Assembly (NCBI GenBank): GCA_018304165.1
Contig: JAGVWS010000018.1
Coordinates: 1 to 33,113 of the forward strand
Direction: 5' to 3'
From: Candidatus Pacearchaeota archaeon
GTDB lineage: Archaea; Nanobdellota; Nanobdellia; Pacearchaeales; GW2011-AR1
DNA length: 33,113 nt
Position 1 is the first letter of the stretch. The number at the start of each line of letters is the position of its first letter. Positions 1 through 6,999 of this stretch are shown here, piece after piece. The notes under the pieces were generated by a model. The model saw nothing but the letters and a program-made list of their open reading frames with translations, was not told the DNA's origin and made no database searches. The position numbers and the translations under genes were made by a program.

Positions 1-33
1 GCTAATAGATATTCTGTCTCTAAAATTCTTGCT

Positions 34-468
34 TCAGAAGTGTGCCTGTGGCCCCTTTCTTCCCGGAATTAAAGATGGCTCAACCCTGAAAGTATCTCTT
101 TCATAATCGCTTCCGCCCCTCAACCCTAAACTGAATGTTATGAACTCTGTACCATCCTCAAGTATTCTTAAAGAATGAATTTCCATGGGGGGATTAGTTA
201 CTAAATCTCCAGCCCTTGCTACTACCATTCTTGGCTCTTCATTGCTGCCTGCCGGTTTATACCATACTTCCATGCTTCCTTTAATCATCAGCATGTGCTG
301 AGTAGTTTCTTTGTGATAGTGGTCTCCCCTCAATGCTCCTTTGCTTGATACTATGGAATTTACATGATTGATATTTTCCTTGAAGAAGATATCAACAATT
401 TTTCCCCTGTCATCTTCGTGGAGTTCTAGGGGCTCCGGAACATCTTTCCATATATTTCTTATTATCAT
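34..468 (-). CDS. Cupin-fold sugar-nucleotide epimerase/ketoisomerase-like protein
   Basis: This is a 144-residue single-domain cupin. The block RGDHYHKETTQHMLMIKG (residues 47-64) carries H50, H52 and H58, and H98 lies in the second cupin motif. This is the arrangement of dTDP-sugar 3,4-ketoisomerases (FdtA/WxcM) and RmlC-like epimerases, so it probably acts on a nucleotide-linked deoxysugar in the cytoplasm. The exact reaction cannot be read from sequence. It is last in a minus-strand operon with a C-methyltransferase, a second cupin, a glycosyltransferase and an SDR. Its upstream neighbour stops only 22 nt away. A TTTATAAA box at 490-497 is centred 25.5 nt before the ATG, and AAGGAG lies just before the start, so it may also be transcribed on its own. 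Confidence 0.75.
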   Translation of the reverse strand: MIIRNIWKDVPEPLELHEDDRGKIVDIFFKENINHVNSIVSSKGALRGDHYHKETTQHMLMIKGSMEVWYKPAGSNEEPRMVVARAGDLVTNPPMEIHSLRILEDGTEFITFSLGLRGGSDYERDTFRVEPSLIPGRKGPQAHF

Positions 469-489
469 TATGCTCCTTGCTTTTTTAAG

Positions 490-497
490 TTTATAAA
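490..497 (-). promoter_or_regulatory. Candidate TATA box for the cupin gene at 468
   Basis: TTTATAAA is centred 25.5 nt upstream of the ATG at 468, the spacing expected for a leaderless archaeal transcript. It overlaps the stop codon of the upstream methyltransferase, so it would be an internal operon promoter. Confidence 0.5.
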
Positions 498-1735
498 TTA
501 TGTTCTTTCCACGGCGTTATAAACTGGATGTTTGGATTAATCTTCTGCAGTATTGCTTTTATCTGTTCGCTGATATTCCATGAGAGTATGAGTGCATGAG
601 GTTTCTCATATTTTGAGAATATTTCATCTCCTGTTATGGGTACCCTTGTTGCGGGAGTGTACTTGCCTTGCTTGTGCGGTGAGGAATCCGTAACAAAATC
701 CAGAATGCCTGAATTAAGATTGTAATAAGTTAGCATGGTATTGCCTTTAGCTGCCGCCCCCACCCCGATAATCTTCCCCCCGTTATTCTTGATATGATGA
801 ACTTCCTCCATGAACCTGTTTCTTTTATTAATCACTGAGCTCATTAATTCATTATATCTCTCAACTCTGAATAGCCCTTCCCTTTCTTCATCATTAATCA
901 TCTTTAATGCTTTCTCACAATGCTCTTCATTTCCTTCCTTCAGCTTGGCGTAAATCCTCAACGATCCTCCATGATAGTCTACAACTTCTGCGTCATGAAT
1001 ATACATTCCGGCTCTTTCAGTTATTGCAGCTGAGGATTTTACTGTAAAATAGCTCACATGCTCATGATATATCTGGTCAAACTTTTCATCTTTTACGCTG
1101 ATATACCAGTAAGGCATTTCGTAAACGAAAGTTCCATTGTCTTCAAGTATTTCTGCTGCAGCTCTGGCAAATTCTAGGGGCTCATTAGAATGGTTGAAGA
1201 CATTATTGGCTATTACCAGTCCTGCTTTCCCGTGCTCACTTAAGATTTTCCGGGCTGTCTCTTTATTGAACAGTCCCACTATAGTTTTTACTCCCTCTTT
1301 TTCTGCCAGTTTTGCCATATAATCAGAGGGGTCAACTCCCAGAACTTTATTGCCTCTTAATAAGAACTGCTTTGTCAGGAATCCGTCATTTGACCCGGCC
1401 TCAACAACTAATTTCCCGGGATTTAATGACAATCTGCTGATTATAGTGTTTGCAAATTCTTCCCAGTGTTTTCTTGAAAATTTCGAGTTTGATGAAGTAT
1501 AAGAATAATCATGTCCCATATACCTTTCTTTAGGGTCAGTCACTGCCCTTAGCTGCACTTGTCCGCAGCTCATGCACAAATCGCATATTAATGGATATAA
1601 TTTTTCCGGCTCTTCTAAATCTTCTTTTCTGAGGAAAGTATCAGCAAAATTATGCAGTCCAAGATTGATAATCTCTTTCATGTCTGAAGAATTGCATACC
1701 ATGCAGTTTCTTCTGAACATTTTACTGCCCTTCAA
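491..1735 (-). CDS. SAM-dependent sugar C-methyltransferase (TylC3/TcaB9-like)
   Basis: This 414-residue protein has three parts. An N-terminal zinc-binding domain carries C11, C14, C51, C54 and C57. A Rossmann SAM domain has motif I VEAGSNDGFL (111-120) and the block IYHEHVSYF (222-230), which matches the catalytic Tyr/Glu/His set of C-3' methyltransferases of deoxysugars. A C-terminal domain contains GGKIIGVGAAAKGNTML. The family adds a methyl branch to carbon 3 of a nucleotide-linked keto sugar, so this locus probably makes a branched-chain sugar for the surface glycan. The start at 1735 overlaps the upstream cupin by 14 nt; Met6 (1720) is an alternative that still keeps the first zinc cysteines. 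The flanking cupins suit a keto-sugar pathway. Confidence 0.85.
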   Translation of the reverse strand: MKGSKMFRRNCMVCNSSDMKEIINLGLHNFADTFLRKEDLEEPEKLYPLICDLCMSCGQVQLRAVTDPKERYMGHDYSYTSSNSKFSRKHWEEFANTIISRLSLNPGKLVVEAGSNDGFLTKQFLLRGNKVLGVDPSDYMAKLAEKEGVKTIVGLFNKETARKILSEHGKAGLVIANNVFNHSNEPLEFARAAAEILEDNGTFVYEMPYWYISVKDEKFDQIYHEHVSYFTVKSSAAITERAGMYIHDAEVVDYHGGSLRIYAKLKEGNEEHCEKALKMINDEEREGLFRVERYNELMSSVINKRNRFMEEVHHIKNNGGKIIGVGAAAKGNTMLTYYNLNSGILDFVTDSSPHKQGKYTPATRVPITGDEIFSKYEKPHALILSWNISEQIKAILQKINPNIQFITPWKEHNL

Positions 1736-2138
1736 TGCCCGCCTTATCTCTTTCTTTCCCAGGATATGGGCCGTTCTTTATTTCATAAAGTTTAGTATTG
1801 TCTTTTAAAGACTTGATTCCATGCCCGCCACCATAACTGACATAACAGTCTCCCTCTTTCAGTATGGCTCTTTCAATAAAGGAGCCATCAATATCATAAA
1901 ATTCAGCCATTAATTCTCCTTCGATAACGCAGACAAATTCCTGGGTAGTACTGGTAGTTCTCGCGTTTTCTAAGTGTCTGTGAGCCGGCACTTGCTCGTC
2001 TTTCTTAAGCATTATCGTAGCTGCCTGAATTACTTCATTTGCGCCGGCAAATTCCTCTCTCCGGGAGGTTATCTCTTTCTTCCTGCAGATTGTGTGAAGC
2101 AGCTTTTTCGGCTCTATTTTTGAGTAAATTTTTTCCAT
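1722..2138 (-). CDS. Cupin-domain protein
   Basis: This is a 138-residue single cupin. Motif 1 carries H53 and H55 (VPAHRH) followed by QEF (66-68). Motif 2 is EGDCYVSYGGGHG with H106. The layout resembles WbuC-type and small sugar-modifying cupins found beside LPS or exopolysaccharide genes, but the substrate is not evident. It overlaps the methyltransferase start by 14 nt, so the two are probably translationally coupled. A TATA-like box at 2160-2166 is 25 nt before the ATG, pointing to a leaderless start here. It probably works on the same sugar as the neighbouring C-methyltransferase. Confidence 0.7.
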   Translation of the reverse strand: MEKIYSKIEPKKLLHTICRKKEITSRREEFAGANEVIQAATIMLKKDEQVPAHRHLENARTTSTTQEFVCVIEGELMAEFYDIDGSFIERAILKEGDCYVSYGGGHGIKSLKDNTKLYEIKNGPYPGKERDKAGIEGQ

Positions 2139-2159
2139 CTCTGTAATAAAAGCAGACTG

Positions 2160-2166
2160 TATAAAA
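2160..2166 (-). promoter_or_regulatory. Candidate TATA box for the cupin at 2138
   Basis: TATAAAA on the plus strand (TTTTATA on the coding strand) is centred 25 nt before the ATG at 2138. This fits a leaderless promoter in the 57-nt gap after the glycosyltransferase gene. Confidence 0.5.
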
Positions 2167-2195
2167 GCTTTTGTATGATTAATTGCCGCCTCTTA

Positions 2196-3356
2196 TTATC
2201 TGCTTGTAGCTCTGTCAAATATCTGCTTCAGCTTTTCCTGTTTTCTTTCAAAAGAGTGTTTTTCCTTAAACAGCTTTTGACATTCTTCGCTAAATTTTTT
2301 TAAGAGTTCTCTGTTTTCAACCAATATTGAAACTTTTTCCGCAAGCTTCCCGATTACTTCAGGATCTCCTCTTTTTATGATATTAGTGAATTCCGGAGTT
2401 ATGGCATTTACAGGGTAATCATCGCGGTTTATAGGCAGCAGTTTTGATGGCTTTACTGTAAAACCATTCCTTCCATCATGAATGAACTCAGAAACGCCAT
2501 AAGTGTCCAGAGCAATGACTGGAATTCCGTAAGAAAATGCCTCCAGATAGGCCATTATAAAATAATTATAGCCGGGGCTTATCAAAACATCTGAATTTTT
2601 GTATAGATTATCCATTTCCTCATCACTCAGCCTTCTTTCAAGGAATTCTACATTTCTTAATTTGCCGTATTTACTGATTATCTCTCCTGGTATTTTACAC
2701 CTCATTATCAGTTTGATATTTTTATATTTCTCACTAAGCTTTTTGAAGGTTTCCAGGGCTTCAATACCTCCCTTTAAGTAAAATACTTCCGGATTGTTTG
2801 TAGAGCCCATGAATAGTATGGTAAACTCTCTGCCCGAGTGGAAAGGCCTTGCTTTGATTTCTCCGGGAATTGCAGGAATTACAACAGTTACTTTTTTCGC
2901 TACTTCTTTTGAGAAATACTTTTCCATAAGATTTTTGGAAGCTTCCGTGTGAACAATGATTGCTTTGCAATTATCAGAACTTAGGGCATTCTCGAGGTGG
3001 TTAAGATTTTTTCTGAACAAGTGATAATCATTGCCTGCCATCGCAAAGGGGTTATCAAGAATTTTTATTATCCACGGCATGTTTTCTTCAATTATTGAGT
3101 CTGTAGAAAAGATTAAATCAATGCCTTGCGGCGCTGTCTTGCTTCCTTTATTTATGAATTCCCATGCATTAAAGAATCTCTTTATTAAGCGCTTATAAAG
3201 AAAGTTTACAATCCTGTTACCCCTCAGCCTGTCTATCAGCGCTTTCTTCTTATTATCGACGCTTATTATGAATTCATAACCTTCCGGGGGATTGTCTAAT
3301 AAGTTTTTTATGTAATTATGAACAAATACTCCGCTGTAATATATTTTTTTAGCCAT
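2196..3356 (-). CDS. Glycosyltransferase family 4 (GT-B fold)
   Basis: This 386-residue protein has GT-B architecture. The acceptor-side domain is poorly conserved. The C-terminal donor domain starts near residue 178 (FTILFMGSTNNPEVFYLKGG) and has the typical late block SDVLISPGYNYFIMAYLEAFSYGIPVI (255-281), including the donor-binding acidic residue E272, followed by EFIHDGRNGF. It probably transfers a sugar from a nucleotide donor to a lipid-linked glycan at the cytoplasmic membrane face. Donor and linkage are not predictable. It overlaps the upstream SDR by 8 nt and so belongs to the same operon. The SDR's product, or the methyl-branched sugar, could be its donor. Confidence 0.8.
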   Translation of the reverse strand: MAKKIYYSGVFVHNYIKNLLDNPPEGYEFIISVDNKKKALIDRLRGNRIVNFLYKRLIKRFFNAWEFINKGSKTAPQGIDLIFSTDSIIEENMPWIIKILDNPFAMAGNDYHLFRKNLNHLENALSSDNCKAIIVHTEASKNLMEKYFSKEVAKKVTVVIPAIPGEIKARPFHSGREFTILFMGSTNNPEVFYLKGGIEALETFKKLSEKYKNIKLIMRCKIPGEIISKYGKLRNVEFLERRLSDEEMDNLYKNSDVLISPGYNYFIMAYLEAFSYGIPVIALDTYGVSEFIHDGRNGFTVKPSKLLPINRDDYPVNAITPEFTNIIKRGDPEVIGKLAEKVSILVENRELLKKFSEECQKLFKEKHSFERKQEKLKQIFDRATSR

Positions 3357-4281
3357 GTTTTTTGAGATAGTCTTCCACAGTTTTTCTTAAGCCTTCCTTA
3401 ATTTCTGTTTTAGGCTCAAATCCGAGCTCTTGTTTCATTCTGGTAACGTCAAAGCATCTCCTTGATGCTCCTTCTCCGGAACCTTCCCATTTTATTCTTC
3501 CCCTGAACTTCATCAGCCTTATTAACTCTTCCATAACTTCTTTCAATAGGATACTCTTTCCTGTCCCTATATTCAGGGGCAGAGGGCTGTTATATTTCCC
3601 GGCTGCAGCAACAATTGCCCGTGCAGCATCTTCAACATATAAGAATTCCCTGGAATTATTACTTCCCCTCATAATTATTTCTTCATCATTATTCTTTATT
3701 GCTTCACTGAGCCTGACTATTGTTGCAGGAATAACGTGCCCTATTTCCAGGCTATAATGGTCTCCCGGTCCGTAGAGGTTAGCAGGGATTAAATAAATGG
3801 AATCAATTCCGTATTCTTTTCTTAAATACATGGAGTATTCTAATAACGCCCTGCTTGACAGCCCATAGGGGGCCGCCGTCTCTTCAGGATAGCCGTCAAA
3901 TATAGATCTCTCCTGGTAAGGTATTGCTGCTGTTCTTGGATATGCCAGCCCTGTTCCGATTATTACTATCTTTTCTAATTTTCTCTTTCTTGCGGCTTCC
4001 AAAAGATTAATTCCCATTTTGAGGTTATCATGATAAATGGCTGCAGGATGGGCCTTATAGTAATCTGCGCCCCCGGTATTTGCTGCCAGATGAAATAAAA
4101 TATCTGCCTTAGAATCATCAAGCATTCTCTCAACAGCATTCTCATCCCTCAAATCATAATCTTTGGAGCGCGGAACATATATTTTCTTCATGTCAGCCCC
4201 GCATTTCACTAATTCATTGACTACGCATGTTCCTAAGAAACCAGCCCCGCCTGTAACGGCTATATTCTTGTTTTTGAGCAT
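3349..4281 (-). CDS. NAD(P)-dependent SDR epimerase, GDP-fucose-synthase-like, lacking the catalytic Lys
   Basis: This 310-residue extended SDR has the nucleotide-binding motif TGGAGFLG (10-17). The overall pattern follows GDP-L-fucose synthase: IIGTGLAYP (catalytic Ser replaced by T110), then PYGLSS (138-143), then PANLYGPGDHY and a HVIPA segment. In the family the active site is Tyr-x-x-x-Lys. Here Y139 is present but the Lys position is S143, followed by R144. The enzyme may be a binding or regulatory paralogue, may use R144, or may carry out only part of the reaction. It is the first gene of the minus-strand sugar operon, with a TATA-like box 25.5 nt upstream of its ATG. Confidence 0.8.
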   Translation of the reverse strand: MLKNKNIAVTGGAGFLGTCVVNELVKCGADMKKIYVPRSKDYDLRDENAVERMLDDSKADILFHLAANTGGADYYKAHPAAIYHDNLKMGINLLEAARKRKLEKIVIIGTGLAYPRTAAIPYQERSIFDGYPEETAAPYGLSSRALLEYSMYLRKEYGIDSIYLIPANLYGPGDHYSLEIGHVIPATIVRLSEAIKNNDEEIIMRGSNNSREFLYVEDAARAIVAAAGKYNSPLPLNIGTGKSILLKEVMEELIRLMKFRGRIKWEGSGEGASRRCFDVTRMKQELGFEPKTEIKEGLRKTVEDYLKKHG

Positions 4282-4303
4282 TTTTAATCTATTTATTGCA
4301 GGC

Positions 4304-4309
4304 TTTTAA
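4304..4309 (-). promoter_or_regulatory. Candidate TATA box for the sugar operon starting at 4281
   Basis: The coding strand reads CCTTAAAAGCC. The TTAAAA core is centred 25.5 nt before the ATG at 4281, matching the leaderless spacing seen at several other genes in this window. Confidence 0.5.
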
Positions 4310-4380
4310 GGTTTTCTAATAAATGAGCAGACGGCAAAGTTGATAATAATATTAGAAAGAGGGTTAAACTTAAGCAAGAA

Positions 4381-4405
4381 ATCCGTCCCCTTTTAAGGGG
4401 CGGAT
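4381..4405. repeat. Left-end subterminal hairpin of the IS
   Basis: ATCCG-T-CCCCTT pairs with AAGGGG-CGGAT, giving an 11-bp stem with one bulged T and a very short loop. It lies about 150 nt upstream of tnpA, where Y1 transposases recognise the left end. Confidence 0.6.
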
Positions 4406-4552
4406 GAATTGCTTCTCATCATAGATAATTACTTATTTCTAAAATAATTATGAAGTAATGAGCAAGAGCTCAATAACCGAACACTAATTTGAGCGTCTTG
4501 TTCTAAATAAATGTTTGCACTGGTTTACAATAGCTGGTGCTGTGGAGAAAAA

Positions 4553-4969
4553 ATGGAAACCCAATACAAACATTATGAAAGCTCTGTAGGCAACAACTTG
4601 CAGACGATACAGATAACAACGAAGTACAGATATGCGATGATGCAAAAGGAGGTAATTGAAAATTATTGCAAGATTGCAATACAAGAAGCATGCAAAAGGC
4701 ACAAAATCGAAGTGGTTATCATTGAAGTTTTGAAAGAACATGTGCACATGATTGCAAATTGTCCAAGAACGTTATCTCAAGCAGAAATGATGCAGATAAT
4801 TAAGGGATTATCAGCATACATTATTTTTAGGCTATGCCCTAACCTTAGAAAAAGATATCCTAAGGGACATTTTTGGAGCGAAGGATACTTTTGCGAAGGG
4901 TGTGGAAGTGATTTTGAAAGAGCATTGAGTTATGTAAAAAACCAGAAACAGCACCACTCCCTTAATTAA
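4553..4969 (+). CDS. tnpA: IS200/IS605-family Y1 (HUH) transposase TnpA
   Basis: This transposase is 138 residues from the ATG at 4553. The open frame extends back to 4511, but the 4553 start follows GGAG at a good distance and matches the usual length of about 140-150 residues. The HUH metal-binding pair is the HVH in KEHVHMIANCP. The catalytic Tyr is in ALSYVKNQ near the C-terminus, with a downstream Gln as in Y1 enzymes. The intervening GHFWSEGYF block is typical of the family. It nicks and rejoins single-stranded DNA at hairpin-marked ends. Unlike IS605, no tnpB accompanies it, so it is IS200-like or a domesticated REP-type (RAYT) relative. Confidence 0.88.
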   Translation: METQYKHYESSVGNNLQTIQITTKYRYAMMQKEVIENYCKIAIQEACKRHKIEVVIIEVLKEHVHMIANCPRTLSQAEMMQIIKGLSAYIIFRLCPNLRKRYPKGHFWSEGYFCEGCGSDFERALSYVKNQKQHHSLN

Positions 4970-4974
4970 TGACG

Positions 4975-5028
4975 CCGTCCTCCGAGCGAAGCGAGGATTT
5001 GCCCGAAGGGCAAACCTTTAGGGGACGG
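4975..5028. repeat. Right-end cloverleaf-forming sequence of the IS
   Basis: An outer stem CCGTCC (4975-4980) pairs with GGACGG (5023-5028). It encloses three abutting hairpins: 4981-4997 (TCC-GA-GC-GAA-GC-GA-GGA), 4998-5014 (TTTGCCC-GAA-GGGCAAA) and 5015-5022 (CC-TTTA-GG). No nucleotide is left unpaired at the junction. It begins 5 nt after the tnpA stop. Confidence 0.65.
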
Positions 5029-5174
5029 AGAATGTCACATAGCTAAGAACCTATCCTTATAGGTAGGGGTTGATTGTTTTGTTGTTAATAGATAGGACAG
5101 CCCATAACCTTCAAAACTTCAAGATTGTTAAATCTTACAAATAACTACTATTAAAATACGACAAAATAGAAACA

Positions 5175-5182
5175 TTTATAAA
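5175..5182 (+). promoter_or_regulatory. TATA box of unknown gene A
   Basis: TTTATAAA is centred 25.5 nt before the ATG at 5204, with no Shine-Dalgarno sequence between. This supports a leaderless transcript and the chosen start. Confidence 0.6.
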
Positions 5183-5203
5183 ACAAAGAATATGTAAAAT
5201 AGA

Positions 5204-6034
5204 ATGGCTGATGAAGAACGAAGCATTAAGTTGATTCCAAGAGAATTGCTTGAGATAGGCTTTCCCATAGCAAGATTTCTCTCTGAAGAAGAGCATGGCG
5301 CTTACGAAGATAAATGCGGGGGGTTTGGCGAAAAGGGAAGAAAGTCTCTTGATATTTCAAGAAGAGGCTCTAATCTGTTTAAAGTTTTTCTTTTAAACCA
5401 GATGGGCATTAAAACTACAAGCATTCAGGACCTGGATTCTATTGCTTTTGGCAATCCTGATTTTTTAAGAGGTACTTATGAAGATGCGCCTGCAGTTGCT
5501 TTGAGAAGCAATGGCGATTATTACAGTCCTAATGATGGCATTGCGAAAGGCTTAGCAAAGCTGGCTGGCAGGACGGAATTTCCAGATACAGCAGTTATTG
5601 AAGGCTTGAAAGTAGTTGATGATGATAATTCTTATTATGGCTTATCATTGAATGCTGGAGATAGTTTCAGGGTTTTTGAGGCTCCTGATTTCAACAATTC
5701 TAATGATGGAAGAAGATTTAAGAGAATTAATCCTGATTATTCAATTGATTTTGATGACGAAGGAAGAAAGAAACTCCATACTAGGGATGTGGGCTTGTCT
5801 GGGGTTTACCTGTACAGTGATCTTGACCTGAATTCCGGGGACGACGGCCTTGCTAACTCCGATGATAGTGGCAGGGTGCTTGTTGTAAGCGCCGGAGGCG
5901 CTTCGCACGAAAAAATCGATCTTCTTATTTCTGATTTAAAAGCTGAAAGAGACAGGCAAAGAGCAGGGGTTGATAAGAAGTATGATGACGCCTTAAAGGC
6001 CGGATTAGAAATCATGAAAGGAAAGCGCAATTAA
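5204..6034 (+). CDS. Protein of unknown function, paralogous family member A
   Basis: This is a 276-residue soluble, acidic protein with no signal peptide or membrane segment, and I do not recognise the family. It aligns over most of its length with the protein at 27691 (B). Shared blocks are GSNxF (55-59 here), ALR-S/T-xxDxYxxNDxxAKxLA (around 99-121), SYYGL (143-147), LxGxYL (198-203) and GRVxVVS (223-229). A charged, probably coiled-coil tail follows (236-276; EKIDLLISDLKAERDRQRAG then KYDDALKAGLEI). It is a single gene next to the IS and convergent with a glycosyltransferase. The even spacing of conserved aromatic, Asp and Asn residues suggests a folded ligand-binding domain, but no catalytic motif is evident. 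Confidence 0.7.
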   Translation: MADEERSIKLIPRELLEIGFPIARFLSEEEHGAYEDKCGGFGEKGRKSLDISRRGSNLFKVFLLNQMGIKTTSIQDLDSIAFGNPDFLRGTYEDAPAVALRSNGDYYSPNDGIAKGLAKLAGRTEFPDTAVIEGLKVVDDDNSYYGLSLNAGDSFRVFEAPDFNNSNDGRRFKRINPDYSIDFDDEGRKKLHTRDVGLSGVYLYSDLDLNSGDDGLANSDDSGRVLVVSAGGASHEKIDLLISDLKAERDRQRAGVDKKYDDALKAGLEIMKGKRN

Positions 6035-6100
6035 TTTAAAGCATTCTGCTGTAATTTTTATGCCAGCTTAGAGCCGAGCCACACGCCGAATTTACGATAA

Positions 6101-6949
6101 TTATCTCCAAACTCTGTTTAAAAATACAGCTTCCGCAACTCCATTAATATATCCAATGAACTTCACCATATAATAAACTAATTTCTGTTTTAATGTTATT
6201 CCCTCAACTCTTGTTATTAATGCTCTCGCTATGAATAACGGCATGTACAGAACATATAATCCCAGCACGGCTAAATAATTTATTATGGGCATACTGAATA
6301 TTTTAAAACGCTTCTTCCAGCTCTTGCCTATCCATCTTGCCTGCCCGTATGTTGCTCTTAATGTCTCTGGATTTTTATGGTAGCATGTGGTATTTTTCGC
6401 TACCATTGGTTTAATATTGTATTTATACCAGAAGGTCTGGTCATCAGCATATCCATACTTTGGGTCAAATCCCCCCAACTCAAGGAATTTGTCCTTTCTT
6501 ATTGCCCTGAATATCCTGACTTCGCGGGCGTTTTCCTTGCTAACTCTAATCTCTCCATACATCCTGCTCCAGGGGCTTTTGAGATTAGTAGCAATTTCAT
6601 GCTCATGGGTTGTTCCAATAATCTTACCAGTTTTGTCCCCAGTTATTGGCTTTATGAGGTTCTTAATATAATCCTTATCAAAATGCATGTCCGCGTCAAT
6701 AAGTACAAGTATCCTCCATTTTGCTTTTCTTGCCCCAAGGTTTCTTGCTCTTCCCGGGCCCCCATGATTCTGCCTAAAAATTTTAACCTTTTTAAACTTG
6801 GATGCAGCAGAAATTGTTTTGTCAGTTGAGCCGTCATCAACAACTATTATCTCAAAATCTTTAAAGCTCTGTTTCATCAGGGATTTTATGCATTCCTCTA
6901 TGTCGCTCTCTTCATTATATGCAGGTATTATCACCGAGACGAGGGGCAT
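6101..6949 (-). CDS. Glycosyltransferase family 2, membrane-anchored
   Basis: This 282-residue GT-A enzyme begins with the canonical PLVSVIIPAYNEESDIEECIKSL. It has the nucleotide-binding DDGSTDK (38-44), the DxD motif as LIDADMHFDKDYI (near 93-105) and a late GGFDPKYGYADD acceptor/base segment. A hydrophobic stretch near residues 220-245 (LAVLGLYVLYMPLFIARALI) probably anchors it in the membrane. It probably extends the lipid-linked glycan, with donor unknown. It is divergently transcribed from the GT4 gene at 7000, and the two share one palindromic TATA element. The end converges with unknown gene A, 66 nt away. Confidence 0.85.
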   Translation of the reverse strand: MPLVSVIIPAYNEESDIEECIKSLMKQSFKDFEIIVVDDGSTDKTISAASKFKKVKIFRQNHGGPGRARNLGARKAKWRILVLIDADMHFDKDYIKNLIKPITGDKTGKIIGTTHEHEIATNLKSPWSRMYGEIRVSKENAREVRIFRAIRKDKFLELGGFDPKYGYADDQTFWYKYNIKPMVAKNTTCYHKNPETLRATYGQARWIGKSWKKRFKIFSMPIINYLAVLGLYVLYMPLFIARALITRVEGITLKQKLVYYMVKFIGYINGVAEAVFLNRVWR

Positions 6950-6970
6950 GGCGAAGTAAACTCTATTAAC

Positions 6971-6978
6971 TTTATAAA
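6971..6978. promoter_or_regulatory. Palindromic TATA box shared by two divergent genes
   Basis: TTTATAAA has its dyad at 6974.5. The A of the minus-strand ATG is at 6949 and the A of the plus-strand ATG is at 7000, so both are exactly 25.5 nt from the dyad. No other TATA-like box lies in this 50-nt spacer, so one element appears to serve both directions. Confidence 0.6.
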
Positions 6979-6999
6979 TCCTTTTTAGTTATTTCTATA

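Larger units (their letters stand above)
4381..5035 (+). mobile_element. IS200/IS605-family element carrying tnpA only
   Basis: A single Y1-transposase gene lies between a left subterminal hairpin (4381-4405) and a complex right-end structure (4975-5028). The two ends share related sequence: the left end has TTTTAAGGGGCGGATGAAT and the right end has CTTTAGGGGACGGAGAATG. Subterminal hairpins without terminal inverted repeats are the hallmark of this family, which moves as single-stranded DNA. No tnpB is present. The outer boundaries are estimates, because cleavage sites cannot be fixed from one copy. Confidence 0.65.

Noticed and set aside
4484-4747. ORFs antisense to tnpA
   Set aside because: No start signals or recognisable domain, while the sense frame encodes a clear Y1 transposase.
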